From: Ectothiorhodospira lacustris
GTDB taxonomy: Bacteria; Pseudomonadota; Gammaproteobacteria; Ectothiorhodospirales; Ectothiorhodospiraceae
Length of the DNA stretch: 64,000 nucleotides
Direction: 5' to 3'
Assembly (NCBI RefSeq): GCF_022227845.1
Contig: NZ_JAJNQN010000001.1
Coordinates: forward strand, 309,300 to 373,299
Below, piece after piece: positions 44,652 to 57,492 of this stretch. The notes under the pieces are model-generated. The model was not told the origin of the DNA. It ran no database searches and was given only the letters and a program-made list of their open reading frames with translations. The number at the start of each line of letters is the position of its first letter. Within the stretch, counting starts at the first letter, position 1. Position numbers and translations under genes: made by a program.

Positions 44652-46127
44652 TTACAGGAGCACGACGTCGAACTGCTCCTGAGTGTAGAGGCTCTCTACC
44701 TGGAAACGGATGGGGATGCGGATGAATTCCTGCAACTGGGCAACGCTGGCGGACTCTTCGTCCAACAGCAGGTCCACCACCGGCTGGGAAGCCAGCACCA
44801 GCAATTCCCGGGCGTCGAACTGGCGGGCCTCGCGCAGGATCTCGCGGAACATCTCGTAGCAGACGGTCTCGGCGGATTTCACGTAGCCGCGCCCCATGCA
44901 GGTGGGACAGGGCTCGCAAAGCAGATGTTCCAGGCTTTCGCGGGTGCGCTTGCGAGTCATTTCCACCAGCCCCAGGGGCGAGACGTCGCAGATCTGACTC
45001 TTGGCATAGTCCTTTTCCATCGCCTTTTCCAGGGAGCGCAGCACCTGACGTTTGTGGTCCTCCTGGGTCATGTCGATGAAGTCGACGATGATGATGCCCC
45101 CCAGATTGCGCAGGCGCAGCTGCCGAGCGATGGCCTGGGCCGCTTCCAGGTTGGTCTTGAAGATGGTTTCTTCCAGATTGCGATGACCGACGAAGGCGCC
45201 GGTGTTGATGTCGATGGTGGTCATCGCCTCGGTCTGGTCAAAGATCAGATACCCGCCGGACTTGAGCTCCACCTTGCGTTCCAGGGCCTTCTGGATCTCG
45301 TCTTCCACGTTGTAGAGATCAAAAATGGGGCGCTCGCCGGGATAGTGCTCGATCCGGTCCAGTAATTCGGGCACGTACTGAGCGGCGAATTCGCTCACCC
45401 GCTGCACCGTCTCCCGGGAATCGATGCGGATCTTTTCCAGCTCCACCCCCACCATGTCCCGCAAGATCCGCAGGGTCAGCGGCAGGTCCACGTAGACCTC
45501 GGAACCGGCCCGGACCTTCTGCGCAGCCTGCTGTATGGTCTGCCAAAGCTTGGCCAGGAAGATCATATCGTTGCGCAGGGCCTCCAGGGGGGCCGCCTCG
45601 GCGGCGGTGCGCACGATGAAGCCGTGGCTACAGCCCAGTTCCGCCTGCAGACCTTCCACCGTGCCCTTGAGCCGGGCACGCTCGGTGTCCGTCTCGATGC
45701 GGGTGGAGATGCCCACGGTGGTGTTGCCGGGCATCAGCACCAGGTAGCGGGAGGGTACGGTGATGTAGGTGGTCAGGCGTGCCCCCTTGGTGCCCAGGGG
45801 ATCCTTGATCACCTGGACCAGGATGTCCTGGCCTTCCCGCAACAGGCGCTGGATGGACTCGGTACGCTCGGTCTCGCCCCCCTGCAGCTCTTCCCGCTCC
45901 ACCGGGGCCACGTCGGAGGCATGCAGAAAGGCGGCCCGCTCCAGACCGATATCCACAAAGGCGGCGTCCATGCCCGGCAACACCCGGCTGACCCGCCCCT
46001 TGTAGATGTTGCCCACCAGCCCCCGGCGTCGAGCTCGTTCCATGCTGAGTTCCATCAACACGCCGTTTTCCACCAAGGCCACGCGGGTCTCCTGGGGGGT
46101 GACGTTCATTAGGATTTCCGTGCCCAT
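44652..46127 (-). CDS. rng: Ribonuclease G
   Basis: A 491-residue endoribonuclease processing 16S rRNA 5' ends and mRNAs. The N-terminal S1 domain begins GLVGNIYKGRVSRVLPGMDAAFVDIG. The catalytic region has the magnesium-binding Asp pair in MTTIDINTGAFVG and IIIVDFIDM. The zinc-link is CEPCPTCMGRGYV. The start is either of two adjacent ATGs (46130, 46127); MGTEILMNVTPQETR is the normal beginning. It follows maf by 13 nt. Confidence 0.96.
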   Translation of the reverse strand: MGTEILMNVTPQETRVALVENGVLMELSMERARRRGLVGNIYKGRVSRVLPGMDAAFVDIGLERAAFLHASDVAPVEREELQGGETERTESIQRLLREGQDILVQVIKDPLGTKGARLTTYITVPSRYLVLMPGNTTVGISTRIETDTERARLKGTVEGLQAELGCSHGFIVRTAAEAAPLEALRNDMIFLAKLWQTIQQAAQKVRAGSEVYVDLPLTLRILRDMVGVELEKIRIDSRETVQRVSEFAAQYVPELLDRIEHYPGERPIFDLYNVEDEIQKALERKVELKSGGYLIFDQTEAMTTIDINTGAFVGHRNLEETIFKTNLEAAQAIARQLRLRNLGGIIIVDFIDMTQEDHKRQVLRSLEKAMEKDYAKSQICDVSPLGLVEMTRKRTRESLEHLLCEPCPTCMGRGYVKSAETVCYEMFREILREARQFDARELLVLASQPVVDLLLDEESASVAQLQEFIRIPIRFQVESLYTQEQFDVVLL

Positions 46128-46140
46128 CATCGGGGTGCCT

Positions 46141-46722
46141 TCAGGTTTGATTATCAATGCCGGATTTTAGACCGCAGCGGTGGAGAAGTTCCCCGGTCTC
46201 GAACAGGGGCAATCCCACCACGCCGGAGTAACTGCCCTCGATATGGGCCACGAACAGAGCCCCCAATCCCTGGATTCCGTAGGCCCCCGCCTTGTCGGCC
46301 GGTTCCCCGGAAGCCCAGTAGGCGCTCATGTCATCGGGACTCAGAACCCGGAAACAAACCCGGGTGGTGGACAGGGCCTGGTGACAGATCCCCTGGTGGA
46401 TCAGGGCCACGGCGGAGAGGACGGTGTGGCTCCGTCCGGAGAGGCGACCGAGCATGGCCATGGCATCCTCCCGGTCCCGGGGCTTGCCCAGGATATCACC
46501 GTCAAGGCTGACCACGGTGTCCGCCCCCAGTACCGGCAGGGGACTGGGGGCGGACTCGTAACCCGCCCAGGCCTTGGCGGCGGCCATGCGCCGGGCGAAG
46601 TCGGCCGGGGATTCCCCGGCCTGGGGTGTCTCATCCACGTCCACCGGGTGCGCCCGCCAGGCCACGCCGATCTGGTCCAGCAGTTCACGCCGGCGGGGCG
46701 AGGCAGAGGCAAGGATGAGCAT
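46141..46722 (-). CDS. maf: Maf-family nucleoside-triphosphate pyrophosphatase (YhdE type)
   Basis: A 193-residue house-cleaning pyrophosphatase hydrolysing dTTP/UTP and modified bases. The signature SASPRRRELLDQIG is at residues 6-19, with GADTVVSLDGDILGKP and AYGIQGLGALFV further on; the last fits the dTTP/UTP (YhdE) subgroup. It is the gene before rng, as in E. coli yhdE-rng. Confidence 0.93.
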   Translation of the reverse strand: MLILASASPRRRELLDQIGVAWRAHPVDVDETPQAGESPADFARRMAAAKAWAGYESAPSPLPVLGADTVVSLDGDILGKPRDREDAMAMLGRLSGRSHTVLSAVALIHQGICHQALSTTRVCFRVLSPDDMSAYWASGEPADKAGAYGIQGLGALFVAHIEGSYSGVVGLPLFETGELLHRCGLKSGIDNQT

Positions 46723-46782
46723 GGGCGAATCTCCGGATCATGCATCAAGGTAGACGGCCGGCTGTGGCAGTAGGGCCGTTGG

Positions 46783-47253
46783 TCACGCCCGATGATAGGG
46801 GTGATTACGCAACAGACTCCAGCCACGGTAGATCTGTTCCGCCAGGATCACCCGCACCAGAGGATGAGGGAAGGTCAGCGGCGACAGGGACCATTTGAAA
46901 TCCGCCCGGCTCCGGCAGGCGTCGGACAGGCCGTCGGCGCCCCCCACCAGCAGGGCCACGTCGCGGCTCGACTGCATCCACTGATCCAGTTGCCGGGACA
47001 GGCCCGCGGTATCCAGGCCGCGGCCCTTCTCATCCAGGGCCACCACCCAGCAGTCACGGGGCACCGCCGCCAGTAGACGCTCGCCTTCCTCTTCCCGCAG
47101 GCGCGCCACCGGGGCGTTGCGCCCCCGACGGGGCGAAGGGATCTCCCGCAATTCCAGGCTACATTCCGCGGGCAGGCGCCCGGCATATTCCTGATAGGCC
47201 TCGGTCACCCAGCCGGGCATGCGGGTGCCCACGGCCAGCAGGTGGATGCGCAC
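46783..47253 (-). CDS. rlmH: 23S rRNA pseudouridine-1915 N3-methyltransferase
   Basis: A 156-residue SPOUT methyltransferase, the same length class as E. coli RlmH (155). The knot region contains LLVGGADGLSDACRSRADF, and the C-terminus ends LAEQIYRGWSLLRNHPYHRA. It lies 6 nt after rsfS, the usual partner. Confidence 0.96.
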   Translation of the reverse strand: MRIHLLAVGTRMPGWVTEAYQEYAGRLPAECSLELREIPSPRRGRNAPVARLREEEGERLLAAVPRDCWVVALDEKGRGLDTAGLSRQLDQWMQSSRDVALLVGGADGLSDACRSRADFKWSLSPLTFPHPLVRVILAEQIYRGWSLLRNHPYHRA

Positions 47254-47259
47254 CCCGGC

Positions 47260-47658
47260 CTAGCGGCGCAGACGGCGCAGGGCCGCGGCCGGAGAGTCCT
47301 CGTCCTCATCGTCATCCGGAGCCGCCTGCAGGGATTCGTCCGTCAGCCACAGCTTTTCCAGATTGTAGAAGTCGCGGACCTGGGGCAGCATCACGTGGAC
47401 TACCACGTCGTCCAGGTCCACCAGCACCCACTCTCCTTCCCGTTCGCCTTCGGCGCCCAGGGGCTGGATACCAGCCGCCTTCACCTTGACGATGACATTG
47501 TCGGCCAGGGACTTCACGTGGCGGTTGGAAGAGCCGGAGGCAATCACCATGGCATCGGTGATGGCGGTCTTGCCCCGTACGTCAATACATTTGACGTCCT
47601 GGGCTTTCATGTCATCCAGGGCCTGGAGGACGATCTGGGTCAGTTGTTCTGTCTGCAT
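47260..47658 (-). CDS. rsfS: Ribosomal silencing factor RsfS
   Basis: A 132-residue Iojap-family protein that binds L14 and blocks subunit joining in slow growth. Family segments are [32 protein letters not shown] and [18 protein letters not shown] charged DDDEDEDS tail before the C-terminus is specific to this lineage. It lies between nadD (68 nt) and rlmH (6 nt). Confidence 0.96.
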   Translation of the reverse strand: MQTEQLTQIVLQALDDMKAQDVKCIDVRGKTAITDAMVIASGSSNRHVKSLADNVIVKVKAAGIQPLGAEGEREGEWVLVDLDDVVVHVMLPQVRDFYNLEKLWLTDESLQAAPDDDEDEDSPAAALRRLRR

Positions 47659-47726
47659 GCATCCCTCTGGGAAAGCGGTGAAAGATAAAGCCAGGATAAT
47701 ACTGCCGGCACGTCATACCGATCGGG

Positions 47727-48374
47727 TCAGCCTGGGTTGCCCGTGCTACAGGCCCGATAGAGGCCGTGCCGATGAATGTACGTCAACACCGGTTCAGGCA
47801 GCAGGAACCTTGGACTGCCCCCCCGGGCCACCCGATCACGAATGGCGGTGGCGGAGATGTCCAGCTGGGTCACGGGCACGCACAGGATACGCCCCGCGGG
47901 CGCGGCGCGCAGGTCGGCGGGATTTTCAGCACGTCGGGCGGCGGCCCGGTCTTCCAATGCCGCAGGCTCGTCACTGCCCGGCCGGTGGGCCACCACGAGG
48001 TGGGCCAGGCTGGACAGATCCTGCCAGCGATGCCAGGAGGACAGCCCGGCAAAGGCATCCATGCCCAGAATGAGGCACAGGGGCACCGCCGCACCCAGCT
48101 CCCGGCGTAGGCTCTCCAGGGTGTCCACGCTGTAGGAAGGACCGTCCCGTTCCAGCTCCCGCCGGTCCACGCTGAAACCGGGGTGAAGCGCCACGGCCTG
48201 CTCCACCATGGCCAGGCGATGGCTCACGTCGGCCTCGGGCCGGCGCCGGTGGGGCGGCAGACCACAGGGAATGAAGCGTAGCTCATCCAGGCCCAGGTGC
48301 TCCTGGATCTCCAGCGCCGGACGCAGGTGCCCGAAATGGATGGGATCGAAGGTGCCGCCCAGGATGCCGATCAT
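47727..48374 (-). CDS. nadD: Nicotinate-nucleotide adenylyltransferase
   Basis: A 215-residue enzyme of NAD synthesis. The nucleotidyltransferase motif GGTFDPIHFGHLRPALE lies at the start, and the second motif appears as DISATAIRDRVARGGSPRFL (ISxTxxR). The C-terminus has VLTYIHRHGLY. It is between proA (18 nt) and rsfS. Confidence 0.96.
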   Translation of the reverse strand: MIGILGGTFDPIHFGHLRPALEIQEHLGLDELRFIPCGLPPHRRRPEADVSHRLAMVEQAVALHPGFSVDRRELERDGPSYSVDTLESLRRELGAAVPLCLILGMDAFAGLSSWHRWQDLSSLAHLVVAHRPGSDEPAALEDRAAARRAENPADLRAAPAGRILCVPVTQLDISATAIRDRVARGGSPRFLLPEPVLTYIHRHGLYRACSTGNPG

Positions 48375-48392
48375 GGCTCCCCGAACCCGGGC

Positions 48393-49667
48393 TCACCCAC
48401 GCACATGGCCGTCCCCCAGCACCACGTATTTCAAGGTGGTCAGGCCATCCAGACCCACCGGGCCGCGGGCGTGGAGCTTGTCGGTACTGATGCCGATCTC
48501 GGCACCCAGACCATATTCGAAGCCGTCGGCAAAGCGGGTAGAGGCATTCACCATCACCGAGCTGGAATCCACTTCCCGCAGGAAACGCCGGGCCAGGGTG
48601 TAGTTTTCCGTGATGATGGTGTCGGTGTGGTGGGAGCCATGGTGATTGATGTGTTCAATGGCCTCGTCCAGACCGGGCACCACCCGGATGCTCAGGATCG
48701 GGGCCAGGTATTCCGTCTGCCAGTCCTCTTCGGTGGCTTCGATGATATCCGGCAGGAAGGCACGGGTGCGGGCACAGCCCCGCAGTTCCACCCCCTTGTC
48801 GTCGAACAGAGGCTTGAGGGCGGTCAGTACCCGGGGCGCAATGGATTCGGCCACCAGCAGGGTTTCCAGGGTGTTGCAGGTGCCGTAGCGCTGGGTCTTG
48901 GCATTGAGGGTGACCCTGACGGCCTTGTCCAGATCCGCGTGGTCATCGACGTAGACGTGACAGATGCCGTCCAGGTGCTTGATCACCGGGATCAGGGACT
49001 CCTCGCTGACCCGGGCAATGAGGCCCTTGCCGCCCCGGGGGACGATCACGTCCACATGATCCTTGAGACGCAGCAAGGCCCCCACCGCGGCCCGGTCCGT
49101 GGTACCCACCACCTGCACCGCGTCGGCGGGCAGACCGGCCCGTTCCAGACCCTCGCGGATACAGTCGGCCAGGGCACGGTTGGAGTGGAAGGCCTCGGAA
49201 CCGCCGCGCAGGATGGCGGCATTGCCGGATTTGAGGCACAGGCCGGCGGCATCCACGGTGACGTTGGGCCGGGACTCGAAGATGATGCCGATGACCCCCA
49301 GGGGGACACGCATGCGGCCCACCTGTATGCCGCTGGGGCGGTAGTTGAGATCGGAGATGGCGCCCACCGGGTCCGGCAGAGCGGCGATCTGGCGCAGACC
49401 CTCGGCCATGGTGCCCAGGCGCTCGGGATTGAAGGCCAGGCGATCCAGCATGGCGGCATCCAGGCCGTTTCTTTCACCGGCCTCCAGGTCCTTGCGGTTT
49501 TCCGCCATCAGGGGCTCGGCCCGGACCTCGATCAGCTCCGCCATGGCCAGCAGGGCCGCATTCTTGGCGGCGGTATCGGCGCGCAGCAGGACCCTGGAGG
49601 CCGCGCGGGCCTGTCGGCCCAGCTGCAGCATGTAGTCGTTGATGTTCTCGATCACGATGTCTGCCAT
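48393..49667 (-). CDS. proA: Gamma-glutamyl phosphate reductase
   Basis: A 424-residue aldehyde-dehydrogenase-fold enzyme, second step of proline synthesis. The catalytic Cys is in [15 protein letters not shown]; other landmarks are [21 protein letters not shown] and the C-terminal [19 protein letters not shown]. The partner proB is not adjacent. It lies 6 nt after holA. Confidence 0.97.
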   Translation of the reverse strand: MADIVIENINDYMLQLGRQARAASRVLLRADTAAKNAALLAMAELIEVRAEPLMAENRKDLEAGERNGLDAAMLDRLAFNPERLGTMAEGLRQIAALPDPVGAISDLNYRPSGIQVGRMRVPLGVIGIIFESRPNVTVDAAGLCLKSGNAAILRGGSEAFHSNRALADCIREGLERAGLPADAVQVVGTTDRAAVGALLRLKDHVDVIVPRGGKGLIARVSEESLIPVIKHLDGICHVYVDDHADLDKAVRVTLNAKTQRYGTCNTLETLLVAESIAPRVLTALKPLFDDKGVELRGCARTRAFLPDIIEATEEDWQTEYLAPILSIRVVPGLDEAIEHINHHGSHHTDTIITENYTLARRFLREVDSSSVMVNASTRFADGFEYGLGAEIGISTDKLHARGPVGLDGLTTLKYVVLGDGHVRG

Positions 49668-49673
49668 CTTCGT

Positions 49674-50705
49674 TCAGTGTGAGTGGTTGCGGATCAAGGG
49701 AGACGGGTGGCCTGCCAATCCCAGAGTCAAGTCTAGCAATTCGTCCCAGGGGCTGCCCGGCTTCTGGCCCTTGGCCACCTGGTCCGCCCTCGCTCCGGCC
49801 CGCAACAACTGTCCCAGGGCTTGCAGGGACAGGCGCCGCAGGGCCTGGCGCACCACCGGCTGGCGCTGGGGCGGCCAGACCGACTTGAGGACGACCTGTG
49901 GCGGCGTGCCGGCGGCGGCCTGTTCCGCCAGCCGGTTGAGGGTACGGATCTCCCTCGCCAGGGCCCAGCTCACCAGCACCGGCGCGGTGCCCTCGCCCCG
50001 TAGACCGGACAGGATACGCACCGCCCTGCCCGCCTCCCCGGCCAGGGCAGCGTCGGTCAGATCATAGACACTGAAACGGGCGCTGTCGGCCACGGCGGCC
50101 ATCACCGCTGCCTGGTCCACCGGACCGTCCCCCTGCAGCAGCACCAGCTTGTCGATCTCCTGGGCCGCTGCCAGCAGGTTGCCTTCCACCCGCTCCGCCA
50201 GTAGGCGGGCGGCCGCGGCAGTGGGGTGCAGCCCGCGACGGCCCATGCGACGGGTGATCCAGGCCTCGGTCCCCGCCAGATCCAGGGGCCAGACCTGGAT
50301 CATCACCCCGGCCTGCTCCAGAGCCTGACACCAGCGGGACTTCTGCTCCTGTCGCTCCAGTTTGCCGCACTGAACGATCAGCACCGTGTCCGCCGCGGGC
50401 TGACGGGCATAGGCCTCCAGCACCTTGCCCCCCTGGACCCCGGGCTTGCCCGAAGGCATGCGCAGCTCCAGCACCCGGCGCTGGGCGAACAGGGACAAGC
50501 TGTCGGAGGCGGTCTGGACCTGCCCCCAGTCAAACCCCTTGTCCACGGTGAAGACCTCCCGCTCATCGACCCCTTCAGCCCGTGCCCGCGCCCTGATCGC
50601 GTCGGCGGCCTCCATCAGCTGCAGTGGTTCCTCGCCACTGATCAGGTAGACCGAGGCCAGCCCCTTTTGCAGATGGCTCTCCAGTTGCTCGGGTTTGAGT
50701 CGCAT
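49674..50705 (-). CDS. holA: DNA polymerase III delta subunit
   Basis: A 343-residue clamp-loader delta subunit that opens the sliding clamp. The start MRLKPEQLESHLQKGLASVYLISGEEPLQLMEAADAIR is typical of HolA, and the C-terminal collar domain is helical. It follows lptE by 9 nt, the standard leuS-lptE-holA order. Confidence 0.95.
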   Translation of the reverse strand: MRLKPEQLESHLQKGLASVYLISGEEPLQLMEAADAIRARARAEGVDEREVFTVDKGFDWGQVQTASDSLSLFAQRRVLELRMPSGKPGVQGGKVLEAYARQPAADTVLIVQCGKLERQEQKSRWCQALEQAGVMIQVWPLDLAGTEAWITRRMGRRGLHPTAAAARLLAERVEGNLLAAAQEIDKLVLLQGDGPVDQAAVMAAVADSARFSVYDLTDAALAGEAGRAVRILSGLRGEGTAPVLVSWALAREIRTLNRLAEQAAAGTPPQVVLKSVWPPQRQPVVRQALRRLSLQALGQLLRAGARADQVAKGQKPGSPWDELLDLTLGLAGHPSPLIRNHSH

Positions 50706-50714
50706 GGCCGTGCT

Positions 50715-51241
50715 TCAGTGATCCCGTGCCGCCGCCTGCAGGCGCAACAGGATCAACTGCACCAAGTCGCGGCGCATGGATTCCCGCAGGCTTTGTTCCT
50801 GCTCGGCCTGCCCCAGCACACCCTCCGGGTCGAAGAGATAGTCCCGGGTCAGGGTCAAGGTCTGCTCGCGGATCTCGAAATCATTACCGCGCCCTCTCAC
50901 CGAGTAGCGCAGACGGGTGAAGACCTCGTACTCGGAGACCTGTGCGTCGCGCCCCACGGACAGGGCCCGGCGGCCGCTGCTCAGATCATGGATGCGCAAC
51001 TCGGCCGTGGCCCCGGACAGGGGCGCCAGTTCCACCCCCCCGGCACGCAGGGCCAGTTGCAGATCGATGACCAGGGAATCGGAGGCACCCAGGCCGGTCA
51101 CGGCCGTGCGCGCCATCTCCGGTGGCAACCCGGCCGCTCCCCGCAACTGAAAACCACAGGCAGTCAGCAGCAGGCAGGCCATCAGGACCAGGGCGACCCA
51201 CACCCCTCCCGACAACCACGGCTTGACACCTGGGCCCATCA

Positions 51242-51242
<1 letters not shown>
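50715..51242 (-). CDS. lptE: LPS-assembly lipoprotein LptE
   Basis: A 175-residue outer-membrane lipoprotein that plugs LptD. The signal peptide leads to a lipobox with Cys29 (LLLTACGFQLRG); GFQLRG after the Cys is typical of LptE. The ATG at 51242 shares one base with the leuS stop (TGATG); a GTG one codon earlier or ATG one codon later are possible. Confidence 0.93.
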
Positions 51243-54049
<2,807 letters not shown>

Positions 54050-54051
54050 TC

Positions 54052-54576
54052 ATGTCGGACAAACAGAGCGAACATCCCATCCGGGACGGACTGGTCCATG
54101 CCTATGACCGGATGCTGGAACGGGTGCGGCATGCCGTGGAAGTGGCAGAGGAAAAGACCGGCCCGACCCTGGAACATGCCATCGAGGACGCCCGTCACAA
54201 GGCGGTGGAACTGGGCGAGGCCACCCGCGAGGAGGCCCACGAGGTGGCCGAGTACATCCGCCGAGACCTGCATGACATCGGCGACTACCTGAATGAGTCG
54301 AGCCGGGACTTTCGCACCTGGTTCCGCATGGACCTGCAGCTGATCGAGGCCCGGATCCTGGACCTGCTGTCCTCCATTGCCGACCGCACCCGGGTGGAGC
54401 TGGCGGAACTGGAGGCCCGCGCCCGGGCGGTCGGGGTCTGGCATACCGGTGAAGTGGCGGCGCCCGGAGTGCTGGCCTGCAAGCAGTGCGGCACCGAGCT
54501 GCATTTCACCGAGAGCGGCCGGATCCCGCCCTGCCCGAAGTGCCACGGCACCGAATATCGAAGGGCTCGGGACTAG
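54052..54576 (+). CDS. Zinc-ribbon protein of the DUF1451/YbeL type
   Basis: A 174-residue protein. The first 120 residues are helical and charged (RDGLVHAYDRMLERVRHAVEVAEEK, EYIRRDLHDIGDYL). A C-terminal zinc ribbon uses CKQCG and CPKCHG. The ATG at 54052 has GGAGG 8 nt upstream, which decides the start against the longer frame from 53902. E. coli ybeL, of the same family, also lies next to leuS. Function unknown. Its 3' end overlaps the convergent lnt by 4 nt. Confidence 0.88.
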   Translation: MSDKQSEHPIRDGLVHAYDRMLERVRHAVEVAEEKTGPTLEHAIEDARHKAVELGEATREEAHEVAEYIRRDLHDIGDYLNESSRDFRTWFRMDLQLIEARILDLLSSIADRTRVELAELEARARAVGVWHTGEVAAPGVLACKQCGTELHFTESGRIPPCPKCHGTEYRRARD

Positions 54577-56138
54577 GAGCGAGGCACCGGTGATGAAGGG
54601 GACGCCGGGCCGCGTCGCCCGGCCAGCACCAGCCCCGCCACCAGCAACGTCAGCCCCGTGACCACCGGCCAGTTCCCCCACAGGGCATAGGGGGTGCGCC
54701 CTTCCCGGGGCTGCGCCCGGGTGGTCAGCACATGGGTCTGGAACTGGGGCGAGCGATCCCTGAGGCGGCCGCGATGATCGATCACCGCCGAGATCCCCGT
54801 ATTGGTGGCCCGAAGCATCTCGCGCCCCGCCTCCAGCGACCGCACCCGGGCGATCTCCAGGTGCTGATGGGGTGCGATGGAATCCCCGAACCAGGCATCG
54901 TTGGTCACGTTCACCAGCATCTGCGCCCGCGGCAGGGCGCGGATGATCAGGTGCCCGAAGGCATCCTCGTAACAGATGGAGGCCCCCAGCACGATCCCGG
55001 CCGCCTCCAGGGTAAAGCCCCCGTGCCCCCGGGACAGATCCGCCATGGGCAACTCGATATAACCGTCCAGCCACTCCAACAGGCCCCGTAGCGGCAGATA
55101 TTCACCAAAGGGGACCCGCTTGCGCTTGTGATAGAACTGGGGATGCTCGGCATCCACCCGGGCGATGCTGTTGAACATGCGTCGGGTCTCGGGCTCATAG
55201 GTGAAGATCCCGGCCAGTAGTTCGCTGCCGTGGGTGCGGGCCTCCGCGGCCAGGGGCCGGAGGAAATCCTCGTCCAGGTAATGATAGAAACTGGGTACCG
55301 CCGTCTCGGGCCAGAGGATCAGGTCGCTGCCGAAGGCCTCTTCGGTCAGGTAGGCATACAGGCCCATGGCCGTCACCAGTTCATCCGGACGCAGCTTGTC
55401 CTCCTGGGCCATGTTCCCCTGCAACAGACTCACCTGCAGCGGCTCGCCCATGGGCCGGGTCCATTCCACCTGCTTGAGTCCCAGCCCACCCAGCCACAGC
55501 ACCAGCATCAACCCCAACGCCCTCATCAGCCGGCGCCGGCCACCCACCACGACACCCCAGGCCAGGGCTCCGGCCATCATCGCCGCCACCATGCCGGTCC
55601 CGAAGACTCCCAGCACCGGCATATAGCCGGCCAGGGCCGTATCCAACTGAGCCGTCCCCAGCAGCAGCCAGGGGAATCCGGTGAGAAACCAGCCACGCCA
55701 CCACTCGAACAGGACCCACAGGGCCGGCACCAGCAGCACCAGATGCACGAAGGCGGTCGTCCGACCCCGCAACCGGGCAACCAGATACCCCAGCAGGGCC
55801 GGGAACAGGGCCAGCAGCATCACGAAACCGGCCGTGATCAGGGCCGCCAGGGGGGCGATGGCCGCACCGAAGAGATGCAGGCTGTAGTACACCCAGTAGA
55901 CCCCGGCCCCGAACATGCCCAGGCCGAAGGCATAACCCCGCCAGGCGGCCTGGCGGGGCTGCGCACCGGCCCAGAGTACGAACAGCAGGGCCGGTGCCAG
56001 CACACCCAGCAGGCGCAGTTCAAAGGGGGCAAAGGCCGGCACCAGGGCGGCACCGGCCAGCAGGGCCGACAGCAGGGCGGCTCGTGGATACCTTTCCAGC
56101 ACCCGGATCAGGGGCACAGCCGGAAGCGCGTGGGTCAT
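54573..56138 (-). CDS. lnt: Apolipoprotein N-acyltransferase
   Basis: A 521-residue inner-membrane enzyme adding the third acyl chain to lipoproteins. Six or so hydrophobic helices precede a nitrilase domain with the Glu of LILWPETAVPSFYH, Lys of KRKRVPFGEYLPL and Cys of LGASICYEDAFG. A final helix anchors the C-terminus. It lies 4 nt from corC in the conserved ybeZ-ybeY-ybeX-lnt order. Confidence 0.96.
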   Translation of the reverse strand: MTHALPAVPLIRVLERYPRAALLSALLAGAALVPAFAPFELRLLGVLAPALLFVLWAGAQPRQAAWRGYAFGLGMFGAGVYWVYYSLHLFGAAIAPLAALITAGFVMLLALFPALLGYLVARLRGRTTAFVHLVLLVPALWVLFEWWRGWFLTGFPWLLLGTAQLDTALAGYMPVLGVFGTGMVAAMMAGALAWGVVVGGRRRLMRALGLMLVLWLGGLGLKQVEWTRPMGEPLQVSLLQGNMAQEDKLRPDELVTAMGLYAYLTEEAFGSDLILWPETAVPSFYHYLDEDFLRPLAAEARTHGSELLAGIFTYEPETRRMFNSIARVDAEHPQFYHKRKRVPFGEYLPLRGLLEWLDGYIELPMADLSRGHGGFTLEAAGIVLGASICYEDAFGHLIIRALPRAQMLVNVTNDAWFGDSIAPHQHLEIARVRSLEAGREMLRATNTGISAVIDHRGRLRDRSPQFQTHVLTTRAQPREGRTPYALWGNWPVVTGLTLLVAGLVLAGRRGPASPSSPVPRS

Positions 56139-56142
56139 GGGT

Positions 56143-57024
56143 TCACAGCGAAGTGGGCTCCGCCGCCTCGGCGGTCGGGGTTTCGCGATAACTCAGTTCC
56201 AGCAGATGCACCCGCCGGTTATCGGCCCGCAGCACCCGCACGTGGAAACGATCAAAACTCAGCTCTTCGCCCCGCTTGGGCACATGGCCGAAGCGATGGA
56301 TCACGAAACCGCCGATGGTGTCGAACTCGTCATCACTGTAGTCGGTATTGAAATAGGCGTTGAACTCCTCAATGGGTGTCAAGGCCTTCACCGTGAAGCG
56401 GCCATTGGCGTGGCGCAGGATGTGAGTGAGGAAATCCTCGATGTCATGCTCATCGTCGATCTCACCGACGATCTGCTCCAGCACATCCTCGATGGTTACC
56501 AGGCCCGCCACGCCGCCGTACTCATCCACCACGATGGCCATGTGGTTGCGGCTGTTGCGGAACTCCTTGAGCAACACGTTCAGGCGCTTGCTTTCGGGCA
56601 CGAAGACGGCGGGACGCAGGATGTCCTGCATATCGAAGACCTCCTGGCCGTCCTTCACGAAATAACGCAGCATGTCCTTGGCCAACAGAATCCCCACCAC
56701 CTCGTCCCGGTCATCCCCGATCACCGGGAAGCGGGAATGGGCCGAGTCGGCCAGAATGGTGACGATGTCGTCCAGTGCGGCATCCCGTCGCACCATGTCC
56801 ATCTGTGCGCGGGGGATCATGATGTCCCGCACCTGCATCTCGGAGACCTGCATCACCCCCTCGATCATGCCCAAGGCATCGGGATCGATGATCTGGCGCT
56901 GGTGGGCGCTGCGCAGCAGTTCCACCAACTGGGTGCGGTCCTTGGGTTCGGCCCCGGAAAGGGCCAGGGTGAAACGCTCCACCCAGCTACGGGCGGGAGG
57001 CTCACTGGATCGGTCGGTATTCAT
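56143..57024 (-). CDS. corC: CorC/YbeX CBS-domain protein
   Basis: A 293-residue soluble protein with a CBS-domain pair (VRDIMIPRAQMDMV to about residue 195) and a C-terminal CorC_HlyC transporter-associated domain (about 205-280, YFNTDYSDDEFDTIGGFVIHRFGHVPKRGEE). Linked to magnesium and cobalt resistance and, as YbeX, to ribosome metabolism. It is 21 nt after ybeY and 4 nt before lnt. Confidence 0.94.
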   Translation of the reverse strand: MNTDRSSEPPARSWVERFTLALSGAEPKDRTQLVELLRSAHQRQIIDPDALGMIEGVMQVSEMQVRDIMIPRAQMDMVRRDAALDDIVTILADSAHSRFPVIGDDRDEVVGILLAKDMLRYFVKDGQEVFDMQDILRPAVFVPESKRLNVLLKEFRNSRNHMAIVVDEYGGVAGLVTIEDVLEQIVGEIDDEHDIEDFLTHILRHANGRFTVKALTPIEEFNAYFNTDYSDDEFDTIGGFVIHRFGHVPKRGEELSFDRFHVRVLRADNRRVHLLELSYRETPTAEAAEPTSL

Positions 57025-57045
57025 ATGATGGTTTTTCTGGAAAAT

Positions 57046-57492
57046 TCAGCACACATAAGGATCTGCATGGCCTAATTCTGCCATGAGCAATGTTTCAATC
57101 GTCTCCATCACCTCGGCCTCCGCCGGGGACAGATGATCAAACCCCCGCAGGTGCAACACGCCGTGAATCACCATGTGCGCCCAGTGACTCTGCACCGGCT
57201 TGCCCTGCTCCGCCGCCTCCCGATTCACCACCGGGGCACAGATCACCAGATCCCCCAAGTGATCCACGGGCACGCCTGCCGGGGCCTCGAAGGGGAATGA
57301 GAGCACGTTGGTGGGACCGGACTTGCCTCGGTACTGGTGATTGAGTTCGGCACTCTCCGACACATCGGTGATACGGATCGCCACCGACCCCCCGCAGCCC
57401 TGACAGGCCAGGTCCACCCAGCGACGAAAGCTGGCCGGGCCGGGTATCCCCTTGCGCGGCACCGCATATTGAAGCTGGACATCCCGTGACAT
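57046..57492 (-). CDS. ybeY: Endoribonuclease YbeY
   Basis: A 148-residue metal-dependent RNase needed for 16S rRNA maturation and quality control. The zinc motif HGVLHLRGFDH has the three-His H3xH5xH pattern, preceded by GPTNVLSFPFE. It starts with a one-base overlap of the phoH-like stop (TGATG). Confidence 0.96.
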   Translation of the reverse strand: MSRDVQLQYAVPRKGIPGPASFRRWVDLACQGCGGSVAIRITDVSESAELNHQYRGKSGPTNVLSFPFEAPAGVPVDHLGDLVICAPVVNREAAEQGKPVQSHWAHMVIHGVLHLRGFDHLSPAEAEVMETIETLLMAELGHADPYVC